From positions 1 through 64,000 of the forward strand of contig NZ_FQTV01000018.1 of assembly GCF_900128905.1 (NCBI RefSeq): 64,000 nt of DNA, read 5' to 3'. Positions within the stretch are counted from its first letter, which is position 1. Every line of letters starts with the position of its first letter. A model generated the notes under the pieces. It was not told the origin of the DNA, ran no database searches, and saw only the letters and a program-made list of their open reading frames with translations. Made by a program: the position numbers and the translations under genes. This stretch comes from Bacteroides luti. Its GTDB lineage: Bacteria; Bacteroidota; Bacteroidia; Bacteroidales; Bacteroidaceae. Positions 26,069 through 35,601 of this stretch are shown one piece after another.

Positions 26069-28183
26069 TTATAGTTTCGGATTTATTCCAATATTATACA
26101 TGATGAATGAGTAAATATCTGCTTGCTCATCAATAACTTTACTGATAGGTTTTCCTGAACCATGTCCGGCTTTACTGTCAATTCGTATCAGTGCAGGATT
26201 CTTTTTATTGCTTGCCTCTTGTAAGGTCGCAGCATATTTGAAAGAATGTGCAGGAACTACACGGTCGTCATGATCAGCTGTAGTTACCATAATTGCAGGG
26301 TAGGTAATTCCTTTCTTGAATGTATGCAAAGGGGAGTAAGCATGCAGATAATCAAACATTTCTTTGCTGTCTTCGCTGGTACCGTAATCGCTTGCCCAGT
26401 TCCAACCGATGGTGAATTTATGATAGCGAAGCATATCCATAACGCCTACTTCAGGAATAGCAACCTTGAATAGATCAGGGCGTTGATTAACGCAGGCACC
26501 AATAAGTAATCCGCCGTTAGAACCTCCTACAATAGCAACTTTAGATTTGCTGGTGTATTTCTTTGCAATCAGGTATTCGGCTGCTGAAATAAAGTCGTCG
26601 AAAACATTTTGTTTATGCATCTTGGTCCCGGCAATATGCCATTCTTCACCATACTCGCCACCACCACGAAGATTTGCCTGTGCATAAATACCTCCGTTTT
26701 CAAGGAATGGGATGCGGAAAGTAGAGAAGCTAGGGTTGAGGCTGATGTTAAAACCACCGTAAGCATAAAGGAAAACTGGGTTGCTGCCATCTTTTTTCAA
26801 TCCTTTCTTGTAAGTTAGAAACATAGGAATCTTTGTTCCGTCTTTACTTGGATAGAAAACCTGTTCCGTTACAAAATCTTCCGGATTGAAATTTACCTTC
26901 GGAGCACGATATAATGACGATTCATTTGTGTCGACATTGTATTTATAAACTGCACCAGGGAAAGTGAAAGAAGTGAAGATGAAAAATGCATCCTTCTCAT
27001 CTTTATCACCACTAAATCCTACAGAACCCAGTGATGGGAGTTTTACTTCATGAAGAAGTTTTCCATCAGTATTATATACGAATGCATGATTTGATGCATC
27101 TTTGTCGTAGGTTAGCACTAATTTACCTCCAATAACTTCTGCACCTGAAAGGACAGATGTAGATTCCGGCACCAGAACTTTCCAGTTCTCGAGTTTTGGA
27201 GAGTTGATATCAGCAACCATTACTTTACTTTTGGGCGCTCCAAAGTTAGTAGTAAAGAGAATCTTATTTCCAATAACTTCGATAGGAGAATACTCATAAT
27301 TAAAATCAGAAGCCAGTTGTTCAATTGGAGCATCGGCTTTTGTAAGGTTTTTCATATAGAGAGCATTACCTCTACCTTCTCCTGATTCAAAAATGAAAAG
27401 AGCTTGCTGATCCTCGCTTACGCTGGCTGTATAGAAACGCTTTGGATATTTAGGATTTTGATAAACCAAAACATCTTTGGATTGTGGCTCTCCAATCTTG
27501 TGATAGTAAATTTTATGATTCTCGTTCACATTGGAAAATTCTTTTCCGGCAACAGGGGCATCGTATGCGCTATAGTAAAAACCATCTCCCTGCCATGCCG
27601 CACCTGAAAATTTAGCCCATTGAATATGATCATCCAATAGTTTTCTTGTGGCAATATCCATTACATAAACTTCTCTCCAGTCCGACCCGCTTCTTGAAAT
27701 AGTATAAGCAAAATATTTGCCATCTTTTGAGAAAGAAATACCTGTCAGAGCAACAGTTCCATCTTCTGATAATTTATTAGGATCAAGAAAAACTTCAGGT
27801 TCGGAGTCTAAAGTGTTTTGCACATAAAGAACACTTTGGTTTTGTAAACCATCGTTCTTATAAAAATAGTATTTCCCGTTTTTCTTGAATGGAGCACCAA
27901 TTTTTTCGTAATTGGTAAGATTGGTCAGCCTTTCCTTTAGTTTGTTTCTGAAAGGAATTTTTTCAAGATAAGAAGAGGTAACTTTGTTCTGTGCCTTTAC
28001 CCATGCTGCTGTCTCTTTTGTTGTATCATTCTCCAGCCATCTGTATGGGTCTGCAACTTTTACACCGAAGTAAGTATCAACTGTATTGTCTTTCTTTGTA
28101 ATAGGATAAGTCAATTTACTTTTCTGCCCGAAAGTATTTGCAGTAATCATTCCACATGCTAATAATAGCGTCATTTTTTTCAT
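26069..28183 (-). CDS. S9A prolyl oligopeptidase, exported
   Basis: The 704-residue protein cleaves after proline in short peptides. An export signal is at about 1-20 (MKKMTLLLACGM...FGQ); LLLAC could also be a lipobox, so membrane anchoring is possible. Residues about 25-420 form the seven-bladed propeller domain, with YRWLEND near 46-52. The alpha/beta-hydrolase domain holds the serine in GGSNGGLLIG (about 556), the aspartate in TADHDDRVVP (about 640) and the histidine in KAGHGSGKP (about 673). Length fits the family (about 700). A consensus promoter lies at 28225-28255. It ends near the bidirectional terminator at 25961. Confidence 0.94.
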   Translation of the reverse strand: MKKMTLLLACGMITANTFGQKSKLTYPITKKDNTVDTYFGVKVADPYRWLENDTTKETAAWVKAQNKVTSSYLEKIPFRNKLKERLTNLTNYEKIGAPFKKNGKYYFYKNDGLQNQSVLYVQNTLDSEPEVFLDPNKLSEDGTVALTGISFSKDGKYFAYTISRSGSDWREVYVMDIATRKLLDDHIQWAKFSGAAWQGDGFYYSAYDAPVAGKEFSNVNENHKIYYHKIGEPQSKDVLVYQNPKYPKRFYTASVSEDQQALFIFESGEGRGNALYMKNLTKADAPIEQLASDFNYEYSPIEVIGNKILFTTNFGAPKSKVMVADINSPKLENWKVLVPESTSVLSGAEVIGGKLVLTYDKDASNHAFVYNTDGKLLHEVKLPSLGSVGFSGDKDEKDAFFIFTSFTFPGAVYKYNVDTNESSLYRAPKVNFNPEDFVTEQVFYPSKDGTKIPMFLTYKKGLKKDGSNPVFLYAYGGFNISLNPSFSTFRIPFLENGGIYAQANLRGGGEYGEEWHIAGTKMHKQNVFDDFISAAEYLIAKKYTSKSKVAIVGGSNGGLLIGACVNQRPDLFKVAIPEVGVMDMLRYHKFTIGWNWASDYGTSEDSKEMFDYLHAYSPLHTFKKGITYPAIMVTTADHDDRVVPAHSFKYAATLQEASNKKNPALIRIDSKAGHGSGKPISKVIDEQADIYSFIMYNIGINPKL

Positions 28184-28224
28184 CTTTTATATCTTTTAGT
28201 AGTATCGTTTTTCTGTAAGAAATG

Positions 28225-28255
28225 CAAATATATTCGAAATATATAAACCGTCAAA
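28225..28255 (-). promoter_or_regulatory. Bacteroides consensus promoter of prolyl oligopeptidase
   Basis: On the - strand, TTTG (28255-28252) is followed after exactly 19 bases by TATATTTG (28232-28225). This matches TTTG-N19-TAnnTTTG in full, about 42 bases before the start codon. Confidence 0.75.
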
Positions 28256-28282
28256 GATGAAAAAAGAATATTACTTATAATA

Positions 28283-28356
28283 CTAAAAAAAAGAAAGCGA
28301 TCACAATGGATCGCCTTCACAATAATAAAAGGGACTATCCTTTTGGACAGTCCCTT
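28283..28356 (-). terminator. Tandem terminators after the second glutamate dehydrogenase
   Basis: Read on the - strand, a first hairpin (AAGGGACTGTCC/GGATAGTCCCTT, + strand 28328-28356) is followed by a second (GCGATC/GATCGC) with a run of T (28283-28316). Both lie downstream of the 28381 stop. Confidence 0.8.
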
Positions 28357-28380
28357 CACTATGAATTTTAATTCTGCTGA

Positions 28381-29715
28381 TTAAACGATACCTTGAGCCA
28401 TCATAGCATTTGCAACTTTCATGAAACCTGCAACGTTTGCACCTTTCACATAGTTTACATATCCGTCGGCTTCAGTTCCGTATTTAACGCAAGCTTCGTG
28501 GATATTCTGCATAATGCTCTTCAATTTAGCGTCAACTTCTTCAGTAGACCAGCTTAATCTGATTGAGTTTTGAGACATTTCAAGACCAGAAACAGATACA
28601 CCACCAGCATTTGCAGCTTTACCTGGAGCATAAAGAATCTTAGCATCCTGGAATACTTTGATAGCTTCTGGAGTAGAAGGCATGTTTGCACCTTCACTAA
28701 CTGCGATACATCCGTTAGCAACCAATGTCTTAGCATGGTCTCCGTTCAATTCATTCTGAGTTGCAGATGGAAGAGCGATATCACATTTTTCACCCCAAGG
28801 CTTAGCTCCTTCAACATATTTGCAACCGTATTTCTCTGCATATTCACGGATACGTCCTCTGTATACATTCTTCAGTTCCATGATGTAAGCAAGTTTTTCG
28901 CTGTCAATTCCGTCTGGATCATAAACATATCCGTCAGAATCAGAGCAAGTAACAACTTTACCACCTAGTTCAAGAACTTTTTCGATAGTGTATTGAGCAA
29001 CGTTACCTGAACCAGATACTGTACATACTTTACCTTTAAGATCTGTTCCTTTAGTCTTTAACATTTCCATCAGGAAGTAGATGTTACCGTAACCTGTTGC
29101 TTCAGGACGGATTAAAGAACCACCGTATTCACGACCTTTACCTGTGAATGTACCAGTAAATTCTTTGCAAAGTTTCTTGTACATACCGAACATGAAACCA
29201 ATTTCGCGGCCACCAACACCAATGTCACCTGCAGGAACATCCTGGTCTGGACCAATGTGTTTCCACAATTCAAGCATGAATGATTGTACGAAACGCATAA
29301 CCTCAGCATTTGACTTTCCACGAGGAGAGAAGTCGGATCCACCTTTAGCACCACCCATTGGTAATGTTGTCAATGAATTCTTGAATGTTTGTTCGAATGC
29401 TAAGAATTTAAGGATTGAAAGGTTTACAGAGCTGTGAAAACGTAAACCGCCTTTGTAAGGGCCTATAACGTTATTATGCTGGATACGGTAACCCATGTTA
29501 GTCTGAATATTACCTTTATCGTCCATCCATGTAACTCTGAATTGGAAAACTCTATCTGGAATACAAAGACGCTCAATTAAGTTTGCTTTGTCAAACTCAG
29601 GGTGTTTGTTGTATTCGTCTTCAATAGTAGAAAGTACTTCTTCCACTGCCTGATGATACTCTGGTTCGTTAGGGAACCTTCTTTTCAGGTCGTCTAAAAC
29701 TTTACTTGCATTCAT
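28381..29715 (-). CDS. gdhA: Glutamate dehydrogenase, hexameric GdhA type (copy 2)
   Basis: This 444-residue protein is a close paralogue of the 18918 product; the two align without gaps through the first 170 residues. Substrate-binding IGPYKGGLRF, catalytic-lysine PMGGAKGGSDF (about 124) and PAGDIGVGGRE (aspartate about 164) are all present. The nucleotide fold differs: GSGNVAQYTIEKV with DSDGYVYDPDG, against GFGNVAWGAALKA with GPDGYIYDEAG in copy 1. The pair may differ in coenzyme use. A consensus promoter lies directly upstream at 29774-29804 and tandem terminators follow, so it is a single-gene unit. The codons look highly biased, suggesting strong expression. Confidence 0.95.
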   Translation of the reverse strand: MNASKVLDDLKRRFPNEPEYHQAVEEVLSTIEDEYNKHPEFDKANLIERLCIPDRVFQFRVTWMDDKGNIQTNMGYRIQHNNVIGPYKGGLRFHSSVNLSILKFLAFEQTFKNSLTTLPMGGAKGGSDFSPRGKSNAEVMRFVQSFMLELWKHIGPDQDVPAGDIGVGGREIGFMFGMYKKLCKEFTGTFTGKGREYGGSLIRPEATGYGNIYFLMEMLKTKGTDLKGKVCTVSGSGNVAQYTIEKVLELGGKVVTCSDSDGYVYDPDGIDSEKLAYIMELKNVYRGRIREYAEKYGCKYVEGAKPWGEKCDIALPSATQNELNGDHAKTLVANGCIAVSEGANMPSTPEAIKVFQDAKILYAPGKAANAGGVSVSGLEMSQNSIRLSWSTEEVDAKLKSIMQNIHEACVKYGTEADGYVNYVKGANVAGFMKVANAMMAQGIV

Positions 29716-30141
29716 AAGATTTCTTTTATTGGTTGTTGTATGTTAAAAATGTTGTTGTCTTAAGTTGTGATTGCAAATTTATTGTTTTAATTTTAAATAT
29801 CAAACAAATTAATAATTTAAAGTGGAAATAAACATCAAATTGGTTGTTTTTGTTTTTTTTAGTGACGAAAAGATATCTTTTTGCTTTTTTTAAAGACTTG
29901 TGTGAAAATGTAAGGGTGAGACTTGGTAAATCAATATATGGTGGAGGATATATCATCAAATTGTCTATTAAATAAGATTTTATGATGTTAAAACGATATT
30001 TAAAATGAACTAATAAAAGCAGATTGCGATTAGAATACTCTCTTTTGATTAGTTGTATTTTGAGGAACGGAAAGAATAAGGGGTGATAAATAGAAAGCAT
30101 TAAAGTCTTCCAATTTTACCACCCCCAATAAAAAGTTTATG
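29716..30141. other. Intergenic region upstream of gdhA copy 2
   Basis: Apart from the promoter at 29774-29804 I see only AT-rich sequence. A 124-codon open frame on the - strand (29726-30100) is low in complexity and overlaps the promoter, so I do not call it. Confidence 0.5.
29774..29804 (-). promoter_or_regulatory. Bacteroides consensus promoter of gdhA copy 2
   Basis: On the - strand, TTTG (29804-29801) is followed after 19 bases by TAAATTTG (29781-29774), a full match to TTTG-N19-TAnnTTTG. The leader would be about 50 bases. Confidence 0.75.
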
Positions 30142-32430
30142 TTACTTAGCGTTCTTTGTCTTTTCAGCAACAATAGCATCAATAACAGCTACAGCAGTGA
30201 TGTTCACGATGTCACGAACAGAACTTTCGCTATCAGTAAAATGAATAGGTTTGTTAAGACCCATTTGAATAGGACCGATCAGTTCACTGTCGTTCATAGC
30301 CTGAATTAACTTATAGCTAGAGTTCGCAGAACTTAAGTTCGGGAATATTAATGTGTTTACATCTTTGCCAAACAATTTTGTGAATGGATATTTCGCATCA
30401 CGAAGTTTTTTGTCCATAGCAAAGTTAACCTGCATTTCTCCATCAATAGCTAAGTCAGGATAAGCTTCTTGCATTTGTTTTACAGCATCATGTACTTTTG
30501 CAGGGCTACCTACAGGATCAGAACCGAAGTTTGAGTATGATAACATAGCCATAACCGGAGTTTGATTGAAGAAACGAACAGTTTTAGCAGAAAGTCTTGC
30601 TATGTCAGTCAGTGTTTCTGTATCTGGGTGGCGGTTAATCAATGTATCAGCAAGAAAGTAAGTGCCTTTCTTTGAATTAAGAATGTGCATTGTTCCGAAA
30701 TGCTTGTATCCTTCCTGAATACCGATTACTTCTTTTGCAACTTTAATTGTATTAGAGTATTTAGTGTACAAACCAGTAATGAAAGCATCTGCTTCACCGG
30801 TTTCAACCATCATCATACCAAAATAGTTACGTTCGAACATCTTATCGGTAGCTTCATCGTAATTAGCTCCTTCACGTGCACGCTTTTCGGCAAGTATATG
30901 AGCATAACGATCACGACGTTCAGCTTGACTGTCATGACGTAAATTTACAATCTCAATTCCGTCAAGATGCAAATCATATTCTTTTGCCAACTTTTCAATT
31001 CGTTCTTCATTTCCTAATAAAATAGGGTGACAGATACCTTCGTTCTTAGCTTCAACAGCAGCTTTCAACATGTTGGGGTGTCCACCTTCTGCAAAAACAA
31101 CTTTCTTGGGATCTGTACGAGCTGTGTCATATAGTTGACTAGTCAGCTTAGATTCATAACCCATCAATTCACGAAGATGCTTCTTATAAGCATCCCAGTC
31201 TTCAATAGGTTTACGTGCAACTCCTGATTCCATAGCAGCTTTAGCAACAGCCATAGAAACTTCAGTGATCAAACGTGGATCAACAGGTTTTGGAATAAAG
31301 TATTCAGGACCAAAAGACAGATTGGTTACATTATATACTTTGTTTACAATTTCAGGGATAGGCAGCTTAGCCAAATCAGCTATAGCCTTAACAGCAGCCA
31401 GTTTCATTTCTTCATTGATGGCACTTGCACGAGTGTCAAGAGCACCACGGAATATATAAGGGAATCCAATTACGTTGTTAATCTGGTTTGGATAGTCAGA
31501 ACGACCGGTTGACATTAATACATCAGGACGAGCTGCAAGTGCATCTTCGTATGTAATTTCAGGAATAGGATTTGCACAAGCAAACACAATTGGGTTGTTA
31601 GCCATTGAGCGAACCATATCCTGTGATAATATATTTCCTTTAGAAAGTCCTAAGAATACATCCGCATCTTTAATTGCTTCTGCCAAAGTGTGAATGTCAG
31701 TGCGTGAAGTTGCAAAGAACTTCTTAGATTCATCAAGATTTGTACGTTCAGTTGAGATAACACCTTTACTGTCGAGCATTACAATGTTTTCCAAACGAGC
31801 TCCAAGAGCAATATATAATTTTGTACAAGAAACAGCAGCTGCACCAGCACCGTTAACAACGATCTTAACATCTTCTATCTTCTTTCCGGCTACTTCAAGT
31901 GCGTTAAGCAAACCTGCGCTGGAAATAATAGCAGTACCGTGTTGGTCATCATGCATTACAGGGATATCAAGTTCTGCCTTCAAACGTTTTTCAATTTCAA
32001 AACATTCAGGAGCTTTAATATCTTCCAGGTTAATACCTCCGAAAGTTGGAGCGATAGCTTTTACAGCTTCAATAAATTTTTCGGGATCTTTTTCGTTAAC
32101 TTCAATATCAAAAACATCGATTCCTCCATATATTTTAAAGAGCAATCCTTTACCTTCCATAACCGGTTTTCCGGCCATTGCACCAATATCTCCAAGTCCA
32201 AGTACTGCAGTACCGTTGGAAATTACAGCTACTAAGTTTCCTTTAGCTGTATAATCATACGCTGTTAACGCATTCTTTTCAATTTCTAGACAAGGTTCTG
32301 CAACTCCGGGAGAGTATGCCAAAGATAAGTCAGTTTGGGTACTGTAAGGTTTGGTAGGAACTACCTCGATTTTTCCAGGCTTACCCTGTGAGTGGTAGAG
32401 CAAAGCCGCTTCTTTTGTTATTTTAGCCAT
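30142..32430 (-). CDS. maeB: NADP-dependent malic enzyme with phosphotransacetylase-like tail
   Basis: The enzyme decarboxylates malate to pyruvate, making NADPH. The 762-residue product has the two-part MaeB build. A malic enzyme half (about 1-430) carries AYSPGVAEPC, VLGLGDIGAMAGKPVMEGK, DDQHGTAII and the NAD(P) fold VVNGAGAAAVSC. A phosphate acetyltransferase-like half (about 430-762) starts around KKVVFAEGGHPN. In this family the tail is thought to be regulatory and not catalytic. Length is typical (about 760). A -7-like TAGATTTG lies at 32461-32468 on the - strand, about 30 bases before the start. It stands alone. Confidence 0.95.
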   Translation of the reverse strand: MAKITKEAALLYHSQGKPGKIEVVPTKPYSTQTDLSLAYSPGVAEPCLEIEKNALTAYDYTAKGNLVAVISNGTAVLGLGDIGAMAGKPVMEGKGLLFKIYGGIDVFDIEVNEKDPEKFIEAVKAIAPTFGGINLEDIKAPECFEIEKRLKAELDIPVMHDDQHGTAIISSAGLLNALEVAGKKIEDVKIVVNGAGAAAVSCTKLYIALGARLENIVMLDSKGVISTERTNLDESKKFFATSRTDIHTLAEAIKDADVFLGLSKGNILSQDMVRSMANNPIVFACANPIPEITYEDALAARPDVLMSTGRSDYPNQINNVIGFPYIFRGALDTRASAINEEMKLAAVKAIADLAKLPIPEIVNKVYNVTNLSFGPEYFIPKPVDPRLITEVSMAVAKAAMESGVARKPIEDWDAYKKHLRELMGYESKLTSQLYDTARTDPKKVVFAEGGHPNMLKAAVEAKNEGICHPILLGNEERIEKLAKEYDLHLDGIEIVNLRHDSQAERRDRYAHILAEKRAREGANYDEATDKMFERNYFGMMMVETGEADAFITGLYTKYSNTIKVAKEVIGIQEGYKHFGTMHILNSKKGTYFLADTLINRHPDTETLTDIARLSAKTVRFFNQTPVMAMLSYSNFGSDPVGSPAKVHDAVKQMQEAYPDLAIDGEMQVNFAMDKKLRDAKYPFTKLFGKDVNTLIFPNLSSANSSYKLIQAMNDSELIGPIQMGLNKPIHFTDSESSVRDIVNITAVAVIDAIVAEKTKNAK

Positions 32431-32543
32431 TTTTGTGTGTGATTTATCATAATTTGCCTACAAATCTAATAAATAAAGTTGTAAATTGTAGTTTTTTAAA
32501 TGTCAATTAATACAGATTGTTGCTAATAGATTGTAAAAAAGAG

Positions 32544-32551
32544 TATTTTTG
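32544..32551 (+). promoter_or_regulatory. Probable -7 element for the thioesterase gene
   Basis: TATTTTTG matches TAnnTTTG and lies 20 bases before the start codon; a weak TTG-rich -33 region is near 32515-32521. Confidence 0.4.
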
Positions 32552-32571
32552 CAATAAATAATATATTAACG

Positions 32572-33012
32572 ATGGAAAAACTAAAATTTAATCATACAGT
32601 CCCTATTCAGTTGCGTTTTAATGATTTTGATGCATTGGGACATGTGAATAACTCAGTCTATTTTTCGTTTTATGATTTAGGAAAAACATCCTATTTTAAA
32701 GATGTTATACCAAATATGAGCGTTAATAAAGATGTTGGTGTAGTAATTGCAAATATTCAGGTGAATTTCATATTGCCTGTTTATCCTAATGAGCAAGTAG
32801 CTGTACAAACAGCCGTTGTAGAGATTGGAACTAAGAGTTTTAAGCTTTTTCAGCAGCTGATTGATACAGATACAAATGAAGTGAAATGCATTTGCCATAC
32901 AGTAATGGTATGTTTTGATGCAAAAACAAGATCTACTTATCCTATTTCAGAAGAATGGAAAAAAGCCATGATTGATTTTGAAGGCAGAGGAGATCTTAGT
33001 AAGAATATTTAA
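32572..33012 (+). CDS. Hotdog-fold acyl-CoA thioesterase (YbgC/4HBT type)
   Basis: The 146-residue cytoplasmic protein carries the 4-hydroxybenzoyl-CoA thioesterase signature. RFNDFDALGHVNNSVYFSFYD near residues 16-36 includes the catalytic-type aspartate and the conserved GHVNN block. The hotdog fold continues with GVVIANIQVNFILPVYPNEQVAVQTAVVEIG. Length is usual for the family. The natural substrate cannot be told from sequence. It stands alone, divergent from maeB and convergent with the GH127 gene, with a bidirectional terminator at 33032-33066. Confidence 0.88.
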   Translation: MEKLKFNHTVPIQLRFNDFDALGHVNNSVYFSFYDLGKTSYFKDVIPNMSVNKDVGVVIANIQVNFILPVYPNEQVAVQTAVVEIGTKSFKLFQQLIDTDTNEVKCICHTVMVCFDAKTRSTYPISEEWKKAMIDFEGRGDLSKNI

Positions 33013-33031
33013 TTTATAGATAATCGCTATT

Positions 33032-33066
33032 AAAAAAGGATGTTCATGTTTGAACATCCTTTTTTT
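33032..33066. terminator. Bidirectional terminator between thioesterase and GH127 gene
   Basis: AAAAAAGGATGTTCA and TGAACATCCTTTTTT form a near-perfect stem with a loop of about 3-5 and T runs in both directions. Confidence 0.9.
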
Positions 33067-33074
33067 GATAACAC

Positions 33075-35510
33075 CTATTTAACTTTCCATTCCAGAACTC
33101 CTCCTGATTCTCCGTCTTGTAATTTTGCTACAATTTTAAGGCCTTTTGTCTTTACCGGAGTGAAGTCGAGATTGTTGTAGCAATCCTTTTTAGTTGTATA
33201 GGGGCTTTTAGCTTCTACTTCTTTCCAGCTATCGCCGTCCTTATAATATAGTTTCCAACTTTCTGGTACTCTGAAGTTACCATCATATTGATCAATGTCC
33301 AGCCAGTAAACCTCAACATTAGATACAGTTTCTTCATTTTCAAATTCATAAGCCAGTGTTTCAGGTGTTCCTCTTTTTAGCCACCAGTAATGATATGGTT
33401 TTGATGTATCTGAAGAACTTTTAGGTTCCCATTGATCATTTACCCCCCAAGCCCATTCTTCAGTAGAGGCTGAATCAGGAGCATCGTTTTGGATAGGAGC
33501 CTTTACAATTATAGTGCGCGCTTTTGAAGCGATTGTAGGCAGTGGAGTAGGATGGGTGTATTTAGCTGAAGAAGGAACCCATACAGCCATCTCGTCTGTC
33601 CCACGATTGTTCCATGTAGAGTATGGAATAGCTGTGAATGGAACATCTTTTTCTTCACCGCTTAAATTTATTTCCTTTGCAGTACCTTTCAATACCATTA
33701 CGCCGTTGAGCAAATCTTTTTGGAAAGTATAATCCATCTTAGTGTTTTCAGGAATATATTTATTGAATACATGTTTATCTGTCTGATCTTTGCCTTCAAT
33801 ACAATATACAATTGGTCCTCTTTCTATTGCTAGTTTTCCTTTATCGTCAGCTACATTATCATGAGCCTGGATGCGGCGGACAGACATCGGCAGATTTAGT
33901 TCAATTACATCTCCTTTTTTCCACTGACGATCAATAGATACATATCCATCTTTAGCGGATAAATTAGCGATCTTTCCATTTACCCTAATGTTATAGCCGG
34001 ACAATGCTTTTTCTGTAAATTTGTAAAGATTGGTAGGTACAGGTTGGTTACCAGCCCATCCCGGTATACGAAGACTGATAGCAAACTTTCCACTTTTTAA
34101 AGGGTTTACAGAAATTGTAATTTTGCCGTCCCAAGGATATTGAGTGGTCTGCTTCATTGATACTTCATTTTTCCCCACTTTAACTTTACCATTGCTCTGC
34201 GCATATAGGTTTACGAAAATATCAGTACCCTGTGTAGCATACATATAAGTGGGTACAGATGCCATGAAACGAGTGATGTTTCCGGGACAACATGCACAGC
34301 CAAACCATGCCTGACGTTCATGCTGTCCCATTGACTCAAGAGGATTATCGTAGAAAAACTTGTTTCCGCTTAATGATACTCCTGAAATCACTCCATTATA
34401 AAGAGCTCGTTCAAGAACATCTATATATTTTGCATCACCTGTAGCCAGGAACATTCGTTGATTCCAGTATACATTTGCAATTGCAGCACATGTTTCACAA
34501 TATGCAGTATGATTGTTTAGCTCATAATTGGGACCGAACCCTTCACCTTGTGCTCGTGATCCGATACCACCAGTTATATACAATTTCTTACTTGCCATAT
34601 TATCCCAGATACGAGTAATAGCGTTGAAATAGGCTGTATCTTTGGTAAGATAGGCAACATCTGCTACTCCTGAATATAAGTATCCGGCTCTTACTGCATG
34701 ACCCTTTATTTCATCTTGCTTCAATATAGGCATATGATCCTGACTGTATTCACTAAGTCTGTGTCCATCGGTTCCTCTACCTGTTTCTTCTACAAAATAT
34801 TTAGCCATATCAAGATATTTCTTGTTACCGGTAACCTTGTATAACTTACAGAGAGCCATCTCTACGATTGGGTGACCAGAAGGACGGTGAATTTGACCGT
34901 TGTTCGGACCAAATGTTGCACATACCAGATCGGCATTCTTAATGGCGATATTCAATAATGTCTTTTTTCCTGTTGCCTGATAGTGAGCTACAGCAGCTTC
35001 ATATAAATGCCCACAATTGTACAATTCGTGACTGTTGATCTTTTCCCAGCGATGAGTTCCCCACCAGCCCGAAAGGCGAGTACAGTTGTTAGTAACGCAG
35101 GTGCAAAGATACCCATCGGGTTCTTGTGCTGCACGGATAAGATTGATAACGCTATCCAGATAAGCGTCTAGTTTCTTATCATATTTCACCGCAAGAGAAT
35201 AGGATGCTCCCTCAATTATTTTATAAGGATCTGTATCGTCAAAGGAAAAGTCACCTTTATGTTCCCCTTTAATTAGTTTTCCGGCAAGAGCGAAGTTATT
35301 AAATCTGCCATTTTTCTCACATTCTTTAAATGCGGATGGAATGGATACAGTTCGGTTTATTTCGATTCTTGGTGCCCAGAAATTATCATTAAAGTGTACC
35401 TGAGTAAAAGGTACCTGAAGTATAGGCTCTATTGTTTTGCTTTTTGCAGAAACTATAGTTGTAATCCCTATAGCTGTCAGAAAAAACAAGGAACGTAGTC
35501 TGATATTCAT
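33075..35510 (-). CDS. GH127-type (DUF1680) beta-L-arabinofuranosidase-like enzyme with C-terminal beta domain
   Basis: The 811-residue protein has a signal peptide (about 1-22, ending VSA/KSK). An (alpha/alpha)6 domain contains INSHELYNCGHLYEAAVAHYQATG, YCETCAAIANVYWNQRMF and WFGCACCPGNITRF. The glutamate and cysteines of these motifs match the zinc and nucleophile-cysteine site of GH127/GH146 beta-L-arabinofuranosidases. Beta-sandwich domains follow, and the last about 130 residues form a discoidin-like domain (YHYWWLKRGTPETLAYEFENEE...). It is the last gene of a PUL with SusC, SusD, GH27 and a metzincin-like lipoprotein, starting 91 bases after the latter. Beta-L-Araf is found on plant hydroxyproline-rich proteins and in some pectins. 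Family assignment between GH127 and GH146 needs a search. Confidence 0.87.
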   Translation of the reverse strand: MNIRLRSLFFLTAIGITTIVSAKSKTIEPILQVPFTQVHFNDNFWAPRIEINRTVSIPSAFKECEKNGRFNNFALAGKLIKGEHKGDFSFDDTDPYKIIEGASYSLAVKYDKKLDAYLDSVINLIRAAQEPDGYLCTCVTNNCTRLSGWWGTHRWEKINSHELYNCGHLYEAAVAHYQATGKKTLLNIAIKNADLVCATFGPNNGQIHRPSGHPIVEMALCKLYKVTGNKKYLDMAKYFVEETGRGTDGHRLSEYSQDHMPILKQDEIKGHAVRAGYLYSGVADVAYLTKDTAYFNAITRIWDNMASKKLYITGGIGSRAQGEGFGPNYELNNHTAYCETCAAIANVYWNQRMFLATGDAKYIDVLERALYNGVISGVSLSGNKFFYDNPLESMGQHERQAWFGCACCPGNITRFMASVPTYMYATQGTDIFVNLYAQSNGKVKVGKNEVSMKQTTQYPWDGKITISVNPLKSGKFAISLRIPGWAGNQPVPTNLYKFTEKALSGYNIRVNGKIANLSAKDGYVSIDRQWKKGDVIELNLPMSVRRIQAHDNVADDKGKLAIERGPIVYCIEGKDQTDKHVFNKYIPENTKMDYTFQKDLLNGVMVLKGTAKEINLSGEEKDVPFTAIPYSTWNNRGTDEMAVWVPSSAKYTHPTPLPTIASKARTIIVKAPIQNDAPDSASTEEWAWGVNDQWEPKSSSDTSKPYHYWWLKRGTPETLAYEFENEETVSNVEVYWLDIDQYDGNFRVPESWKLYYKDGDSWKEVEAKSPYTTKKDCYNNLDFTPVKTKGLKIVAKLQDGESGGVLEWKVK

Positions 35511-35601
35511 AATTTATTTTTTAAGTTTAAAGTCTTTGTAATTGGTTGTAAAACATTATGTAAATATAATACCTATTTTTATAATGCGTCGTGTTTCACT
35601 T

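Noticed and set aside
29726..30100. 124-codon open frame on the - strand
   Set aside because: Low complexity, rich in Phe/Leu/Lys/Ile, and it overlaps the consensus promoter of gdhA copy 2.
31694..32254. 186-codon open frame antisense to maeB
   Set aside because: It is a shadow of a well-supported gene; its Ser/Ala/Pro-rich product matches nothing.
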